From contig CAYZMP010000026.1 of assembly GCA_964479585.1 (NCBI GenBank), positions 1-23,421 of the forward strand: a stretch of DNA of 23,421 nucleotides, in the 5' to 3' direction. This stretch comes from UBA6182 sp964479585. GTDB taxonomy: Bacteria > Bacillota_I > Bacilli_A > Erysipelotrichales > Erysipelotrichaceae. Shown here piece after piece: positions 1 through 6,666 of this stretch. The position numbers and the translations under genes are program-made. The first letter of the stretch is position 1; each line of letters begins with the position of its first letter. Under the pieces are notes generated by a model. The model saw only the letters and a program-made list of their open reading frames with translations. It was not told where the DNA came from and searched no databases.

Positions 1-1
1 T

Positions 2-37
2 GTTGAAATGTTTAGAAAAAATTTAAAAAATAAATAA
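2..37 (+). CDS. Possible 3' end of an upstream gene (partial)
   Basis: The first 36 bases can be read as an open frame ending VEMFRKNLKNK and a TAA stop at 35-37. The lysine-rich end looks like a protein C-terminus, but the stretch is too short to separate from chance and its family cannot be named. The region after it (38-150) holds the promoter of the exporter operon. Confidence 0.22.
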   Translation, partial: VEMFRKNLKNK

Positions 38-57
38 CCAAAGTAAAGGCTTATAGA

Positions 58-86
58 TAGACATCAATGGCCATTGATTATATAAG
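58..86 (+). promoter_or_regulatory. Promoter of the MacAB-like operon with a palindrome in the spacer
   Basis: A -35-like TAGACA (58-63) and a -10-like TATAAG (81-86) are separated by 17 bases, each one mismatch from consensus. The spacer contains a perfect 16-base palindrome, ATCAATGGCCATTGAT (63-78). A dyad between -35 and -10 is a usual place for a repressor or MerR-type operator. The predicted start, about base 93, leaves a leader of about 58 bases before the gene at 151. The regulator is not identifiable here. Confidence 0.5.
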
Positions 87-150
87 ATAGTAATACTGGC
101 CTAGAAAGAAAAGTATCAATAGTGATTTTACATTGATAGATGAGATAACA

Positions 151-1011
151 ATGAAAAAGAAAAACAACAAAAAGAAATGGATAGCACTACTTGTAGTTAT
201 AGTAGTCATAGCAGTTGGTGGTGCTTGGTGGCAATCGAATCGATCACGGACATCACTTGCAGCACGTAGTGAACGTTTTTTAATTGAATCAAGTAGTATT
301 TCATTAGTATCACTAGCTTCTGGGAAAATTACTAGTGGAAGCATTACGGTTCAAACAAGCAGTACAAGTGTTGTTCAAGTGGATGTTCAAGTGGGTGATA
401 TTGTTGAAAAAGATCAGCAGCTAGGAGAAACCATTAACAATATTGGCCAACAAGTAGCTATCATTGCAGAAGCATCAGGATTAATTACACAAATACCAAG
501 TGGTGTTAGCAATGAGTTTCATATTGCTGATCCATCAATTTTACAAGTCCAAATTGCCATTGGTGAAAAAGATATTCATAAAATCAGTCTTGATCAACAG
601 GCGGATGTTTATGTTGAAGCACTCGATGTGGAATTTGAAGGTACTGTAACAAATATCAATAAGATAGGTAACACCAATCAAGATTACACGACCTATCCTG
701 TAACGATTTCTTTTGATCATGGGGACAATGATGTGTTTATTGGTATGAGTGCCAGTGCAAAAATTGAAATTTCACGCAAAGACAACATTGCGGTTGTTCC
801 TTTTGAAGCGATTATTACTTCCAATACAAATCGTTATGTGCTATCAGCTGAGTGGCTTGACTTTCCAAATCAGCCCCAAGAAGACTTCTATATTCCAGTA
901 ACAACGGGTATTGCGGATGTATACAATGTAGAAGTAATTGGGACAGATTTAATTGGTCAAGAAATACTGATTTTACCTAGAAGTTCATCCTTCCCGTTTT
1001 TTAACCAATGA
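151..1011 (+). CDS. MacA/HlyD-like adaptor subunit of an ABC exporter
   Basis: A 286-residue membrane-anchored adaptor likely to work with the next two genes as a MacAB-type exporter. I chose the ATG at 151, giving MKKKNNKKKW; a TTG 18 bases upstream has no ribosome site. A basic N-terminus precedes one membrane helix (about residues 10-29). A split biotinyl-lipoyl-like domain follows (half-motif near VQVDVQVGDIVEKDQQLGE), then beta-barrel and membrane-proximal domains ending in polar and Phe-rich residues. The two lipoyl halves are joined almost directly, so the long alpha-helical hairpin that meets TolC in Gram-negative MacA is missing, as in adaptors of Gram-positives. It overlaps the ATPase gene by 4 bases (ATGA), so translation is probably coupled. 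The substrate is unknown; peptides, antibiotics or lipids are family possibilities. Confidence 0.82.
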   Translation: MKKKNNKKKWIALLVVIVVIAVGGAWWQSNRSRTSLAARSERFLIESSSISLVSLASGKITSGSITVQTSSTSVVQVDVQVGDIVEKDQQLGETINNIGQQVAIIAEASGLITQIPSGVSNEFHIADPSILQVQIAIGEKDIHKISLDQQADVYVEALDVEFEGTVTNINKIGNTNQDYTTYPVTISFDHGDNDVFIGMSASAKIEISRKDNIAVVPFEAIITSNTNRYVLSAEWLDFPNQPQEDFYIPVTTGIADVYNVEVIGTDLIGQEILILPRSSSFPFFNQ

Positions 1012-1697
1012 TTACTTTAGCAAATGTAACCAAACAATACATGATGGGAGAAACAATAGTTAAAGCATTAGATGGGGTTGATATTTCGATTAATAAAGGG
1101 GAGTTTGTAGCTATTGTTGGACCTAGTGGTAGTGGTAAGTCTACATTAATGAACATTATCGGCTGTTTGGATGTTGTCAGTGATGGACAGTATGAGTTAA
1201 ATCAAATACCGATTGTAAACTACCATCAAGATGAGTTAGCCCACATTAGAAACAAACAGATTGGATTTGTTTTCCAACAGTTTAATTTACTGACAAACTT
1301 AACTGCAATCGAAAATGTCATGATGCCAATGACCTATGCTAAGATGCCTAAGAAACAACGGGAAGAAAAGGCAGCTAACTTGCTTGGGTTAGTTGGGTTA
1401 GAAGACCGCATGTATCATAAACCAACAGAACTTTCAGGAGGTCAACAACAGCGTGTGTCGATTGCACGAGCATTAGCCAATGATCCAGCTATTATCTTAG
1501 CAGATGAACCTACAGGAGCCTTAGATTCAACAACAGGTCGAGAAGTGTTAAAGCAACTTAAGAAACTTAATGATGATCATAAAACAGTCATTATTATTAC
1601 ACATGATCCTGAAGTAGCTAAGTTTACCAATCGTGTAATCACATTAAAGGATGGAAAAGTAGCATCGGATGTTAAACAAGGAGGCTATCATGATTAA
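1008..1697 (+). CDS. MacB/LolD-family ABC exporter ATPase
   Basis: A 229-residue stand-alone nucleotide-binding subunit. Visible motifs are Walker A GPSGSGKST (38-46), the Q-loop in FVFQQFNLL (about 87-95), the signature LSGGQQQR (142-149), Walker B AIILADEPTG (161-170) and the H-loop in IIITHDPEVA. Length and motifs fit the MacB/LolD/FtsE branch of ABC ATPases, which drives FtsX-type permeases mechanically rather than forming a classical channel. The start codon lies inside the stop of the adaptor gene, and the 3' end overlaps the permease start by 8 bases, so the three genes are one tightly coupled operon. Most likely it powers efflux or extraction of a substrate from the membrane outer face. 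The family call is firm; the substrate is not visible. Confidence 0.93.
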   Translation: MITLANVTKQYMMGETIVKALDGVDISINKGEFVAIVGPSGSGKSTLMNIIGCLDVVSDGQYELNQIPIVNYHQDELAHIRNKQIGFVFQQFNLLTNLTAIENVMMPMTYAKMPKKQREEKAANLLGLVGLEDRMYHKPTELSGGQQQRVSIARALANDPAIILADEPTGALDSTTGREVLKQLKKLNDDHKTVIIITHDPEVAKFTNRVITLKDGKVASDVKQGGYHD

Positions 1698-2853
1698 GGA
1701 ATATTTAGCACTTGCGTTTCGATCGGTGTATGCCCATAAAATTCGGTCTCTATTAACAACCTTAGGTGTCATTATTGGTGTTTCCTCAGTTATTTTACTT
1801 ATGTCGCTTGGCAATAGTGCTCGCTTAGAAGCAGCAAATCAAATTCGAAGTATTGGTTCAAATCTAATCTTTGTAAATGTTAATGACAACCAAGGTAATT
1901 TACCTTCTGATTGGTTATCGCAAATTTCAGAGCCAGCAGGAATAACTGCTTACTCGGAAATGATTTCAACTTCAGCAAGTTACTCAGTCGAAGGTCGTGA
2001 TGTTACAGTTTCTATTAGTGGTGTTAATCAAGATTATGCATTTATAAATAGTCTTGACATGATTGAGGGTCGATTTTTAAATGATCATGACATGACCTAC
2101 AATACACCTGTGGTGGTGGTAGGTTATAAAATTCCAAATTTATTGTTTCCCAATCAACCAGTCATAGGTAATACTCTCATTATTAAGGGGATGCCCTTTA
2201 CTGTGGTTGGTGTTGCAGAGGAACGAGGAACTAATTTTAGTGGTGATAATGATATGATGGTGTATTTGCCAATAGATTACACTCGTTTTATGTCAGGATT
2301 TGGTAGTACTAATAAAACGTTCTACCTAGCAGCAGAATCAGAGGAAACAATAGATTTTACATTAAATAGAGTGTTGGCTTACTTAGCAAGTGTCATGCCA
2401 TCATCCAACAATTATCGTGCTTTTAGCCAAACACAAATTCTTGGTGTATTGGATACATTAATGGCGTTACTTACTACTTTATTATCTGGTATTGCTTCCA
2501 TTTCGTTGTTGGTAGGTGGAATTGGAATAATGAATATTATGCTAGTGACAGTTAGAGAAAGAACCAAAGAAATTGGTATTCGAAAAGCGCTTGGTGCAAA
2601 GCAATCTCAAATATTAAGTCAATTTCTAATTGAAGCAATCATCATAACAACACTTGGTGGTGCAGTTGGACTTGTAGTTAGTTACTTAGGTACAATAGTC
2701 ATTTCATCAGTAACTGATTTTAGCGTTGTATTAGGATTAGATGCTGTTGTACTATCGTTGGTGTTTTCAATTTCAATCGGTATTATTTTTGGACTATACC
2801 CAGCCTATAGTGCAAGTAAACTAGAGCCAGTAGATGCTTTACGGTTTGAATAA
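1690..2853 (+). CDS. MacB-like FtsX-domain ABC permease
   Basis: A 387-residue permease. The ATG at 1690 is preferred over one 21 bases upstream because AAGGAGG ends about 6 bases before it. One membrane helix (about 20-42) is followed by a large extracellular MacB_PCD-type domain of roughly 220 residues. Three C-terminal helices form the FtsX domain; the conserved stretch TVRERTKEIGIRKALGA lies on the cytosolic coupling helix, and the tail ends in YPAYSASKLEPVDALRFE, typical of the family. This four-helix topology is the MacB type, acting as a dimer with two ATPase copies. It is the last gene of the operon and is followed at once by a strong hairpin terminator. Its partner outer-membrane channel in Gram-negatives is not expected here. 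Confidence 0.92.
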   Translation: MIKEYLALAFRSVYAHKIRSLLTTLGVIIGVSSVILLMSLGNSARLEAANQIRSIGSNLIFVNVNDNQGNLPSDWLSQISEPAGITAYSEMISTSASYSVEGRDVTVSISGVNQDYAFINSLDMIEGRFLNDHDMTYNTPVVVVGYKIPNLLFPNQPVIGNTLIIKGMPFTVVGVAEERGTNFSGDNDMMVYLPIDYTRFMSGFGSTNKTFYLAAESEETIDFTLNRVLAYLASVMPSSNNYRAFSQTQILGVLDTLMALLTTLLSGIASISLLVGGIGIMNIMLVTVRERTKEIGIRKALGAKQSQILSQFLIEAIIITTLGGAVGLVVSYLGTIVISSVTDFSVVLGLDAVVLSLVFSISIGIIFGLYPAYSASKLEPVDALRFE

Positions 2854-2869
2854 ATTTCAATAAATAACT

Positions 2870-2911
2870 AAAAGACATGTCTCAAGAAAATCTTGATGCA
2901 TGTCTTTTTTT
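2870..2911 (+). terminator. Intrinsic terminator after the exporter operon
   Basis: AAAAGACATG (2870-2879) pairs with CATGTCTTTT (2899-2908), and the interior TCAAGA/TCTTGA (2882-2887 with 2891-2896) extends the hairpin. It ends in a run of seven T (2905-2911), 16 bases after the permease stop. The opposite strand ends in TTTTAGTT, so weak action on minus-strand transcripts is possible. Confidence 0.85.
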
Positions 2912-2939
2912 GTGTAGCAATAGTTTTTAGCAGATGGAT

Positions 2940-3005
2940 TTAAGGAAATGCATCCTTAAGTTGAAGCACCATGTTTAAATCTGATCTACAATAAACATGT
3001 TTTTT
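2940..3005. other. Two further hairpins between convergent operons
   Basis: TTAAGGA/TCCTTAA (2940-2946, 2953-2959) has a 6-base loop and no T run. CATGTTTA/TAAACATG (2970-2977, 2992-2999) is followed by six T (3000-3005) on the plus strand and could be a back-up terminator. No coding sequence is seen in 2854-3036. There is no obvious strong terminator for the minus-strand DUF4097 gene, which stops at 3037. Confidence 0.5.
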
Positions 3006-3036
3006 ATACTGATTATGAAACGTTGAAAATCTCACT

Positions 3037-3960
3037 TTATTCAGGTATTTTAATCGTTAGATTTCCACTTGTAAGTTGAATATTGTAAACATGATCTCCT
3101 TGATTGTATATCGTATCGTTGTTTACTTGTGTATAATTAAAATCTTTATTAAAGTTTCCTGATGTAATAGATGGATTAGTTTTAAAACTAGCGTCTGTTG
3201 GTAGTGCTAGTTTGACATTACCTGCGTTAATTTTCGCTTGTAAAGACTCGGGAGCAGGGGATAATAAATCAAGATCAGCTAGCCCACTTGTCATCGTAAA
3301 GGCAACATCATCACTTTGAAGCTTTGTAGCTCTTAAGTTTCCAGAAGTCATTTCAACACTTAGTTTCGTAGCATTAACTTGATCAAAGGTTGAGTTTCCA
3401 CTTGTCATTTTTAAGGAGAAGTCATCAATTTCGCTGTTTGATAGTTTAACATTACCTGATGTTAAAGATACTTGTAAAATACTGCTTTCTAAGTCATTCA
3501 TCGTAAAGTTTCCTGAAGTTAAATGACCTTTTATATGATTGTATTGCTTTTGTGGAACTTCGACAACCAATGATGTTGTTGTATCGTTGATAAAGAAGAA
3601 GTTAAACCGTACAGAGTTGTCACTTTCAATAATTAGTTTATCGTTGTTTACATCCATACTTGCCCATCTATCTTTTGATAATTGTCGATTAGCATACTCT
3701 TTTACAATAATATTAGAGCGATTAGTTGCCTTTAGTGTAACACTTCCTGCTGTCCAATCAATATCGATATCATCGACAGTTTGATTAAAGGTTTTTTCTT
3801 GTAATAAGACCATATCTTCGGTATTTCTACTAAATAGTGGGAAATTGAAGTTCCAATCAAAAGTAGATCCAGACAGTACTTTTACTCCATACAAAGATAC
3901 AACAAGCACAAGTAACCAAAATGCGATAGACACGATTGCTTTATTTTTATTTTTCATCAT
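3037..3960 (-). CDS. DUF4097-family beta-solenoid membrane-anchored protein
   Basis: A 307-residue protein with a short basic N-terminus, one membrane helix (about residues 8-30) and an extracytoplasmic domain built of short repeats. The repeats centre on (L/M/I)TSGN or close variants and recur at least eight times, for example LTSGNF, MTSGNL, INAGNV, and LTSGNL at the C-terminus. This is typical of DUF4097 proteins, predicted as right-handed beta-helices. Family members commonly sit with HAAS/DUF1700 and PadR genes, as here, and are thought to take part in envelope stress sensing, but no biochemical role is established. The start (3960, or the adjacent Met at 3957) lies 14 bases inside the upstream gene, so it is the third gene of a PadR-controlled operon. 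The ribosome site (TTTTGAG) is weak, consistent with coupled translation. Confidence 0.85.
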   Translation of the reverse strand: MMKNKNKAIVSIAFWLLVLVVSLYGVKVLSGSTFDWNFNFPLFSRNTEDMVLLQEKTFNQTVDDIDIDWTAGSVTLKATNRSNIIVKEYANRQLSKDRWASMDVNNDKLIIESDNSVRFNFFFINDTTTSLVVEVPQKQYNHIKGHLTSGNFTMNDLESSILQVSLTSGNVKLSNSEIDDFSLKMTSGNSTFDQVNATKLSVEMTSGNLRATKLQSDDVAFTMTSGLADLDLLSPAPESLQAKINAGNVKLALPTDASFKTNPSITSGNFNKDFNYTQVNNDTIYNQGDHVYNIQLTSGNLTIKIPE

Positions 3961-4597
3961 TTTTTCTCAAAACAAGTATTCCTTCAACTATCTTAATAAT
4001 TGCCGTAGCGATTAAAAAGATGATCCAAGTGATATGCCAACGAAATGTTGTAAAACTAATGTATAAGTATAGTGCAATGGTAATAAACCAAAATGCACTT
4101 TTAAACAATGCAAAGCTCTCACTTGTTTTACTTGTTTTATCCTGCCATTCTTTAAATTGCTCTGTCATTGTTTCATCTTGTCGAGTATAACTTTTCGTAA
4201 TGGAGCTATTATAGATCAGTAGTGCTGTAGCAAGGGCTATAAAGATAAACATGCTTGTTAATCCGATAGGACCTGTAAATAGCTCGCTCATTAAGATTAA
4301 TGCAACAGGACTTAAAATATACAGTCCAACAGCAACTGCTTTTAATGTTGCACTTTGCTTTTTACTAAGTATTTCGACTTGATTGGTATCTTTTAATGGA
4401 GCTGTTAACTCTGATAAGTCTCCAACATGTTCCACTACATTGGAAAATGCTGTTTCTTCATTGTCCCCTTTCAGCAAATAATCGTTGTATTTTTCAATCA
4501 TGTTGCTGGTTAGTTCTTCTTTAAGTTCTAGTGATGCTTTTGTTGGGGGAACATCCATAAAAGCGACTTCAATATACTGTTTAATACGATTAATCAT
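3947..4597 (-). CDS. HAAS/DUF1700-type signaling membrane protein
   Basis: A 216-residue protein. The first 75 or so residues form a soluble helical domain with the pattern LKEELTSNMIEKYNDYLLKG and ETAFSNVVEHVGD, the hallmark of the HAAS (DUF1700/permease-prefix) domain. About four membrane helices follow (roughly 85-105, 108-128, 160-180, 183-205). HAAS proteins are usually encoded beside PadR regulators and are thought to be regulatory or signalling partners of membrane proteins; the mechanism is not established. A strong AGGAGG lies 6 bases before the ATG and overlaps the stop of the PadR gene (TAG at 4607-4609). Its 3' end overlaps the DUF4097 gene. The family assignment rests on domain pattern and operon context. 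Confidence 0.83.
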   Translation of the reverse strand: MINRIKQYIEVAFMDVPPTKASLELKEELTSNMIEKYNDYLLKGDNEETAFSNVVEHVGDLSELTAPLKDTNQVEILSKKQSATLKAVAVGLYILSPVALILMSELFTGPIGLTSMFIFIALATALLIYNSSITKSYTRQDETMTEQFKEWQDKTSKTSESFALFKSAFWFITIALYLYISFTTFRWHITWIIFLIATAIIKIVEGILVLRKNDEK

Positions 4598-4606
4598 ACT
4601 TTCCTC

Positions 4607-4927
4607 CTATAATAATGAATCGATTAATTCTTTTGCTTGTTCCCAAGCTTTTTTACTGAGCTCATAGTATATTTTTCCTTGTTGAGTAATGGAATAATAC
4701 TTACGTCTTGCACCTACATTTTCATCTCCCCAATAGGAAGAAATGTATCCAGCTTTTTCTAATCGCTGAAATGCCGAATATAACGTTGCATCTTTGAGCT
4801 GATATTGGTTGTCTGTTTTTTCTTGTATTGCCTTGTTAATTTCATAGCCATATGAATCATGATCACATAAATGTTTCAGTATAATCGTTTCAGTATGTCC
4901 ACGTAATATATCGGAAGTAATACTCAT
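4607..4927 (-). CDS. PadR-family transcriptional regulator
   Basis: A 106-residue winged-helix repressor of the short PadR subfamily. Typical features are the opening LRGHTETIILKHLCDHDSYGYEI, the recognition-helix region DATLYSAFQRLEKAGYI, the wing GARRKYYSITQQGK, and a C-terminal dimerisation helix ending in ELIDSLL. The gene is preceded by a strong AAGGAGG (about 6 bases before ATG) and a near-consensus promoter. An inverted repeat flanking the -35 suggests that it represses its own operon. It leads the operon containing the HAAS and DUF4097 genes. PadR proteins often respond to phenolics, drugs or envelope-active compounds, but the ligand here cannot be told. Confidence 0.92.
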   Translation of the reverse strand: MSITSDILRGHTETIILKHLCDHDSYGYEINKAIQEKTDNQYQLKDATLYSAFQRLEKAGYISSYWGDENVGARRKYYSITQQGKIYYELSKKAWEQAKELIDSLL

Positions 4928-4948
4928 GTGTATCCTCCTTTCGGGTAT

Positions 4949-4982
4949 ATATTATTACAAGATACCTCGCCTGTCAAGGTAT
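4949..4982 (-). promoter_or_regulatory. PadR operon promoter and probable autoregulatory operator
   Basis: On the minus strand TTGACA (4977-4972) and TAATAT (4954-4949) are spaced by exactly 17 bases, a near-perfect sigma-A promoter. The inverted repeat ATACCT-N9-AGGTAT (4962-4967, 4977-4982) brackets the -35, and a further GGTAT copy lies at 4944-4948 just past the -10. A PadR dimer bound here would block RNA polymerase. That PadR binds it is inference from position and symmetry. Confidence 0.75.
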
Positions 4983-4988
4983 ATTTTG

Positions 4989-5011
4989 AAAAAAAACAAT
5001 CTTTTCGATTG
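4989..5011 (-). terminator. Intrinsic terminator after the MFS gene
   Basis: On the minus strand CAATC-GAAAA-GATTG (5011-4997) is followed by eight T (4996-4989), starting 3 bases past the MFS stop. The stem has only 5 pairs, so efficiency may be modest. The T run lies just upstream of the PadR -35 region. Confidence 0.6.
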
Positions 5012-5013
5012 AC

Positions 5014-6159
5014 TCATGTTTTTTTATTGTATATTTCTGAAAGAAAGAGCATTAAAAGTAAGAAAAATAACATTATTGGATAAAGTAAAGTAAGCGATAG
5101 TTTAGCTAATATTACACCTAAAAAAGAAGACATCATTGTACCACCAACATAAGCTATAGCAACTTGATAACTTATAAGTAAGCTTGCTTGTGATGCGCTA
5201 AACCGATTTGGTGTTTCATGCATCATAGAAGGATAAAGTGGTGCTAATCCTAAACCTACTATCATAAGTGCGATAGGTATTATTGCTATGTTGTCAAACA
5301 AAACCAAAGTGGAAACTCCTGCAATTGCAAGCAATAAACCAAGTCGTATCATGTTTCTGTTTTTTAGCTTAATAGTTAAAAAACCACTTAAAAATCGACC
5401 AACTGTAATAAACAAGTAGTATCCAGATATCAATAATCCAGAATGTGAAGGGTTTATGTTTAAATGTTCAACAAAATATGAGTTAGACCATAATCCGATA
5501 CTCATTTCAATGCCAACATATAAAAAGAAAAGAGCAATACCTAAGATCATCGTTGATTCAAAACTTGCTTTTTCTTCTATTCTAGTGTGAACTCTTTTTA
5601 GATGAAGATGTTTCCACAAACCAACGCTAACAAACAAACCAATCGCAATCATTAATTGTAACACTCCAATTAATGAGTATCCTGTTGTCCATTGATCACT
5701 TGATCGTATCGCCCATGCCATGATTGTTGGTCCTAACGTTGCACCAACACCCCAAAACCCATGCAGCCATGTCATATGAGTAGCGGAGTAGTTTTGTGCT
5801 ACTACATCATTTAACACTACATCGACAGCACCTTGACCAATTCCTAAGCCAACAGAAAAAATAATTAGTCCAACAAAGGAGTTAGAATAAGCAATACCTA
5901 ACAATGATACACTCGTTAATAGAGCACTAAAGGAAGTAATAAGGCCAACTCCAAAACGTTTTGTTAACTTCACAGCCATCATGGATGAAAATGAAGAAAG
6001 CGGCATCATGATTAAAACAATCACACCAGCAGCTTCTAGAGGTTGATTAAAATCAAGTCGCATCAATGGCCATGCAACCCCAAGAACTCCATCAGGTAAA
6101 CCTAAACTAATAAATGAACAGTAAATGATTAATAATAAAAGTAATTGCTTTTTTTTCAT
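5014..6159 (-). CDS. Major facilitator superfamily transporter
   Basis: A 381-residue polytopic membrane protein with about 12 hydrophobic helices and a polar central loop (HLHLKRVHTRIEEKAS, near residue 190). The first helix contains LGLPDGVLGVAWP, and the loop after helix 2 has KLTKRFGVG, a degenerate form of the MFS loop 2-3 signature. The length and the GxxDGxLG pattern fit the sugar/FucP-like and general MFS exporter groups, so substrate and direction cannot be assigned. The chosen start at 6159 gives MKKKQLLLLL. There is no convincing ribosome site, and an ATG 12 bases upstream is out of use because a stop follows. A terminator at the end of the preceding PH-like gene means it either has its own unseen promoter or depends on read-through. 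Confidence 0.85.
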   Translation of the reverse strand: MKKKQLLLLLIIYCSFISLGLPDGVLGVAWPLMRLDFNQPLEAAGVIVLIMMPLSSFSSMMAVKLTKRFGVGLITSFSALLTSVSLLGIAYSNSFVGLIIFSVGLGIGQGAVDVVLNDVVAQNYSATHMTWLHGFWGVGATLGPTIMAWAIRSSDQWTTGYSLIGVLQLMIAIGLFVSVGLWKHLHLKRVHTRIEEKASFESTMILGIALFFLYVGIEMSIGLWSNSYFVEHLNINPSHSGLLISGYYLFITVGRFLSGFLTIKLKNRNMIRLGLLLAIAGVSTLVLFDNIAIIPIALMIVGLGLAPLYPSMMHETPNRFSASQASLLISYQVAIAYVGGTMMSSFLGVILAKLSLTLLYPIMLFFLLLMLFLSEIYNKKT

Positions 6160-6181
6160 CTTAAAACTTCATTATTAAACT

Positions 6182-6209
6182 AAAAAAAGATTTAGCGTTT
6201 CACTAAATC
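6182..6209 (-). terminator. Intrinsic terminator overlapping the end of the PH-like gene
   Basis: On the minus strand GATTTAG (6209-6203), a 7-base loop and CTAAATC (6195-6189) are followed by seven T (6188-6182). The 5' arm lies within the last codons of the PH-like gene (stop at 6194-6192). It separates that gene from the MFS gene, whose start is only 23 bases beyond the T run. Confidence 0.75.
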
Positions 6210-6611
6210 AGTTTTACTTACAATGTCATTGACGATATCCAACGATCGATGGGACAATACACCAATACTTAAAGTATGTTGTTCTCCAATAAACTGAATA
6301 GCGTGTTTTGAACTTGTTTCATCGATATCAACATGTGTGTAATCGGATAAAGAAAATGCATGGTGCTCTTTATTGAAAAAACCATACAAGCTAACCAATA
6401 TTCTTTGATCTGTTATTAACACACCATACCAAGAAGTAAACTGTGCACTTGCTTGATAATATAAAATGCCAACAAATGACATTTTAACATCCTCATTTTC
6501 TTTTAACTGTTTTGCACAATAAGCAAACGTATTGTATGTCATCTTTTCATTGATGTTTACACCATAATCATTATTTTTATTGTAATCATACATTTCTTTA
6601 ACACTTTTCAT
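6192..6611 (-). CDS. Small bacterial PH-like domain protein
   Basis: A 139-residue soluble protein. The ATG at 6611 is chosen because AGAAGGAG lies about 8 bases upstream; the longer open frame reaching 6719 would run into the diguanylate cyclase gene. After a charged N-terminal segment of about 35 residues, the sequence SFVGILYYQASAQFTSWYGVL, ITDQRILVSLYGF, FSLSDYTHVDID and LSIGVLSHRSLDIVNDIVSK follows. It is arranged as beta strands closed by a C-terminal helix, which looks like the bacterial PH-domain group (YokE/bPH type). Such proteins are common but poorly understood, possibly membrane- or stress-related. It has its own promoter (6633-6660) and terminator, so it is a single-gene unit. 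No catalytic residues are evident. Confidence 0.72.
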   Translation of the reverse strand: MKSVKEMYDYNKNNDYGVNINEKMTYNTFAYCAKQLKENEDVKMSFVGILYYQASAQFTSWYGVLITDQRILVSLYGFFNKEHHAFSLSDYTHVDIDETSSKHAIQFIGEQHTLSIGVLSHRSLDIVNDIVSKTDLVKR

Positions 6612-6632
6612 AAGGAACACTCCTTCTGTACT

Positions 6633-6660
6633 ATTATAGCAATCTGACAAGTTTACACAA
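6633..6660 (-). promoter_or_regulatory. Promoter of the PH-like gene
   Basis: On the minus strand a consensus -10 TATAAT (6638-6633) lies 16 bases after TTGTGT (6660-6655). The leader is about 15-20 bases with AAGGAG. The promoter begins just past the diguanylate cyclase stop codon. Confidence 0.62.
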
Positions 6661-6666
6661 GAATTC

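Noticed and set aside
1669..1689. Earlier ATG for the MacB permease
   Set aside because: AAGGAGG lies between it and the ATG at 1690, marking the latter as the real start.
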